From: Sulfurovum sp.
Lineage (GTDB): Bacteria > Campylobacterota > Campylobacteria > Campylobacterales > Sulfurovaceae
DNA length: 8,421 nucleotides
Direction of reading: 5' to 3'
NCBI GenBank assembly: GCA_030634925.1
Contig: DAOVZV010000035.1
Coordinates: forward strand, 1 to 8,421
Shown: in pieces, positions 6,578 to 8,421 of the stretch
How the letters are laid out: each line of letters starts with the position of its first letter
Position numbering within the stretch: position 1 is the first letter of the stretch
Made by a program: the position numbers and the translations under genes
Notes under the pieces: generated by a model
The model's input: only the letters and a program-made list of their open reading frames with translations
Told to the model about the DNA's origin: nothing
The model's database searches: none

Positions 6578-7234
6578 ATGAAAAATATATCTATATTAAT
6601 CGCCGAAGATGATGAGATTTTACGAGAACAGTTGGTAGAGTCTATTGAGTTGCAGATAGACACTATATATCAAACAGACAATGGTATGGATGCTTATGAT
6701 ATGTACAAAAAGTATAATCCATCTATCATATTGTCAGATATTCATATGCCAAGACTCAATGGACTAGGACTGATAGAGAAAATCCGTAAAGAGGATAAAG
6801 ATACAAAGATTATCATACTATCAGCCTACACAGAAGTAGCATATTTCCAAAAAGCTGTGGAGTTACATCTAGTATCATATCTAATCAAACCAATACCATC
6901 AGGACAACTAAGAGATGCTATCAATAAGTCTATAAAGAGTATCAATAAAAGTGTTTTGATACAACTAATAGATAATTACTTTTGGGATACTCAAGATAGA
7001 TTATTATACAAGTATAATGAATTGGTCAAGTTATCAAGATACGAGCTTCTATTTATAGAGTGTTTGGTCAAATCAAGACATAGAAGCGTATCGTATGAGG
7101 CAATACATAACTTCGTATATGATATGCAAGACTATAGCAAAGATGCTATCAGTTCACTGGTCAAAAGACTTAGAAAAAAGACAGACAAAGATATGATTAT
7201 ATCCTCTCATGGTGAGGGATATAGGATAGCATAA
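6578..7234 (+). CDS. OmpR/PhoB-family response regulator, partner of the upstream kinase
   Basis: Cytosolic transcription regulator, 218 aa from ATG 6578. The receiver (1-115) is complete: acidic Glu10-Asp11-Asp12, phosphoacceptor Asp54 ('ILSDIHMP'), Ser82 ('ILSAYTE') and Lys104 ('YLIKPI'). The C-terminal winged helix (about 143-218) shows 'KLSRYELLFIECLVK', the recognition-helix region 'SKDAISSLVKRLRKK' and a 'GEGYRIA' ending typical of Trans_reg_C. It directly follows the kinase, so the two form a cognate pair. The start is unsettled. GTG 6539 overlaps the kinase stop (GTGA) and would allow translational coupling, but adds 13 atypical residues. ATG 6578 gives the normal 'MKNISILIAEDDE' start but lacks a Shine-Dalgarno; it may be leaderless from the TATAAT at 6566-6571. 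The next gene lies 22 bp downstream, so the regulator is probably cotranscribed with the injection-system-type gene and may control it (inference). Confidence 0.93.
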   Translation: MKNISILIAEDDEILREQLVESIELQIDTIYQTDNGMDAYDMYKKYNPSIILSDIHMPRLNGLGLIEKIRKEDKDTKIIILSAYTEVAYFQKAVELHLVSYLIKPIPSGQLRDAINKSIKSINKSVLIQLIDNYFWDTQDRLLYKYNELVKLSRYELLFIECLVKSRHRSVSYEAIHNFVYDMQDYSKDAISSLVKRLRKKTDKDMIISSHGEGYRIA

Positions 7235-7256
7235 ATTATCAAAAAGGAGTGCCTAT

Positions 7257-7799
7257 ATGATAGGAGATGTATTGGAGCTGATAGCTAGAGAGGTTTCTAG
7301 TAAGCAAAGTGTAGTTTTGAATAGAGCTAATATACAAAAAGGTAAATTGATACCACCGATAAATACTATCTCTTTGTCTCTATTGAATATAGAAGAAGAG
7401 CTATCTATGAGAAGTACGATAGTTGAAAAAAGAGTAGTTAAAGGCAAAGTATATAAAAAAAATCCTCCCTTAAATATCAATCTAAGAGTGATGTTCATAT
7501 CTAATTTTCCTGATGATTATATAACTGAACTCAATGCAATGACAGAGGTGTTGGCATTTTTTCAAAGAAGTAGCTTTATATTGATAGATAATAAAAAGAT
7601 AAATACCAAAAGAGTAAATTTCAAATTAAACAGTATAGATATTGATGAACAAGAGAAGATTTGGAACTTGTTGGGTATGGAGTATCTACCATCTGTGATA
7701 TATACTGTAAGTATATTGGTGATAGAAGAGGATGAGGTACTAGATGAGAGTCGTATAGTCAAAACAGTAGATATACAAACAGACCACAAAAATAGATAA
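7257..7799 (+). CDS. DUF4255/Pvc16-family protein of contractile injection systems
   Basis: A 180-aa soluble protein without signal peptide or membrane segment. I recognise the DUF4255 (Pvc16 N-terminal) pattern in order: 'MIGDVLELIARE' at the start; 'ISLSLLNIEEELSMR' (38-52), like the family's I-L-L-NIeeE-tlR; 'NPPLNINLRVMF' (69-80), like pP-lNL-yl; 'DDYITELNAMTEVLAFFQ' (86-103); and 'EKIWNLLGMEYLPSVIYTV' (133-151), like nniWs-LG--lPSlvYkvR. Nearly every conserved block is present, so I rate the assignment as strong. Pvc16/Afp16 proteins act at the tail end (cap or terminator) of phage-tail-like extracellular contractile injection systems and are frequent at the edge of such clusters. The protein is shorter than Afp16-type proteins with C-terminal extensions, but a bare domain of this size is common. 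ATG 7257 has AAGGAG 7 nt upstream. It follows the response regulator by 22 bp. No sheath, tube or baseplate gene lies inside the window, so the full system is inferred. Confidence 0.85.
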   Translation: MIGDVLELIAREVSSKQSVVLNRANIQKGKLIPPINTISLSLLNIEEELSMRSTIVEKRVVKGKVYKKNPPLNINLRVMFISNFPDDYITELNAMTEVLAFFQRSSFILIDNKKINTKRVNFKLNSIDIDEQEKIWNLLGMEYLPSVIYTVSILVIEEDEVLDESRIVKTVDIQTDHKNR

Positions 7800-7809
7800 G
7801 GATAATATG

Positions 7810-8370
7810 ATGTTGAAAATAATAATCGCAATAGGTATAATCTCATCTGCTATATATGGAGCAGATATAGATTTGGAATTTGATAAAAAGAGTACAAAAG
7901 TGATGCTAACTTCTAAAAAGAGTTTGGCTTTTGAACTAATGAAGAGTGAGAATAGTCAATACAATACCATAATACAACTCACAGGAAGTAATCTAACTAG
8001 ACGCAAAGTATGTAAAAGAGAAGATGATATTATCAAGTGTATCAAGTACTCTAATGGTGGTAAGCTAGTTCATATCATAGATATATTTGATACCAAAGAT
8101 GTATCCAAAGTAAATGGTGAGTATAAAAAATACTATACAGCATATATAGGAAACAAAAATAAGTATCATTGTCCTATTATAGTATGGGATGAAGATAAAT
8201 TTGAATTTGTATCAGCAGATAATCAAAAGATATGTAAAGATGAGCTACGAATAAAGTACAATGGACAATACAAGAATGGTCAAAAAGTAGGTACTTGGAC
8301 GACTACAGACAAAAAAGGCAAAGAGACAGACAAAGAGTTTAAGTATTCTAAGTTGAGAGAAAAATATTAA
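7810..8370 (+). CDS. Secreted four-cysteine protein with a C-terminal MORN/YwqK-like motif, unknown function
   Basis: I do not recognise a family for the whole protein (186 aa from ATG 7810). It begins with a short signal peptide ('MLKIIIAIGIISSAIYGAD', likely cut after Gly, no lipobox Cys), so it is probably periplasmic or exported. The middle is charged and beta-rich, with four cysteines (68, 77, 121, 142) that could form two disulfides. Near the end, 'YNGQYKNGQKVGTWTTTDKK' (150-169) is one good copy of the MORN/YwqK-type pattern YxNGxKxGxWxxxDxxG. The AAGGA at 7798-7802 overlaps the stop of the DUF4255 gene and is 7 nt from ATG 7810 (4 nt from the tandem ATG 7807, which is also possible). 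It lies 10 bp after that gene, so it is surely in the same operon. A role in the putative injection-system locus is inferred from position only. Codon use resembles its neighbours. Confidence 0.8.
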   Translation: MLKIIIAIGIISSAIYGADIDLEFDKKSTKVMLTSKKSLAFELMKSENSQYNTIIQLTGSNLTRRKVCKREDDIIKCIKYSNGGKLVHIIDIFDTKDVSKVNGEYKKYYTAYIGNKNKYHCPIIVWDEDKFEFVSADNQKICKDELRIKYNGQYKNGQKVGTWTTTDKKGKETDKEFKYSKLREKY

Positions 8371-8386
8371 ATTTTAGGAGTTTATG

Positions 8387-8421
8387 ATGGGAATATTTAG
8401 TAGAGCTGATAATGCTAAAGA
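8387..8421 (+). CDS. Start of an unidentified gene, truncated by the window edge
   Basis: An AGGAG at 8376-8380 precedes tandem ATGs at 8384 and 8387; the second has the better 6-nt spacing. The visible product is MGIFSRADNAK, too short to identify. It follows the previous stop by 16 bp and continues the operon off the right edge. If the locus is a contractile injection system, this may be another of its genes. Confidence 0.6.
   Translation, partial: MGIFSRADNAK

Noticed and set aside
7257..7799. Type VI secretion as the context for the DUF4255 protein.
   Set aside because: No TssB/C, Hcp, VgrG or membrane-complex gene is visible. DUF4255 proteins belong mainly to extracellular and related phage-tail-like systems, so T6SS is less likely, though the absence of flanking sequence prevents exclusion.
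7562..7846. Minus-strand open frame of 94 codons opposite the DUF4255 gene and the start of the next gene.
   Set aside because: Its Leu/Ser/Tyr-rich translation reflects the reverse complement of AT-rich codons, and the opposite strand carries a clear family match.

Overview
The window looks like chromosomal DNA from a free-living member of the Campylobacterota (the former Epsilonproteobacteria, in the Arcobacter/Sulfurimonas/Sulfurovum/Sulfurospirillum range). Four things point there: AT-rich coding sequence with heavy use of ATA, AGA and TTA codons; a fused IspD-IspF enzyme; an orphan atypical response regulator of the HP1021/CemR type; and a histidine kinase with the phosphoacceptor region 'GNIAHQWRQPL', common in this phylum. 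The genus cannot be fixed from the sequence alone. No rRNA, tRNA, CRISPR array, transposase or integrase is visible, and no gene-free stretch exceeds 300 bp.

Left part (1-2575, minus strand): a tightly packed operon, read right to left. It holds ispDF (isoprenoid precursor synthesis), a CemR/HP1021-type regulator overlapping it by 4 bp, and a sulfate-adenylyltransferase-like gene overlapping the regulator by 23 bp and running off the left edge. A 179-bp divergent intergenic region (2576-2754) carries a candidate promoter for each side. To its right, mrp (Fe-S cluster carrier ATPase, 2755-3915) runs on the plus strand. From memory, mrp / ispDF / response regulator / sulfate-adenylyltransferase-like is also the order in Campylobacter jejuni (Cj1606c-Cj1609), so this half is conserved core genome.

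Right part (3916-8421, plus strand): after a 16-bp hairpin behind mrp, the content turns accessory. A large sensor histidine kinase with two different periplasmic solute-binding domains is followed at once by an OmpR-type response regulator. Then, 22 bp on and with a strong ribosome binding site, comes a 180-aa protein that I recognise as the DUF4255/Pvc16 N-terminal domain family, a hallmark of extracellular contractile injection systems (eCIS: PVC, Afp, MAC, algoCIS and relatives). Next is a secreted four-cysteine protein ending in a MORN/YwqK-like motif, then the first codons of another gene. All five are co-directional and nearly contiguous.

The main hypothesis is that the window holds the left end of a contractile injection system locus, led by a dedicated two-component system that senses a small periplasmic solute. 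The sheath, tube and baseplate genes that would prove this would lie past the right edge and cannot be seen. Other points of note are an ATP-sulfurylase-like protein whose active-site motif has lost key residues, and a response regulator with Ser in place of the phosphorylatable Asp.
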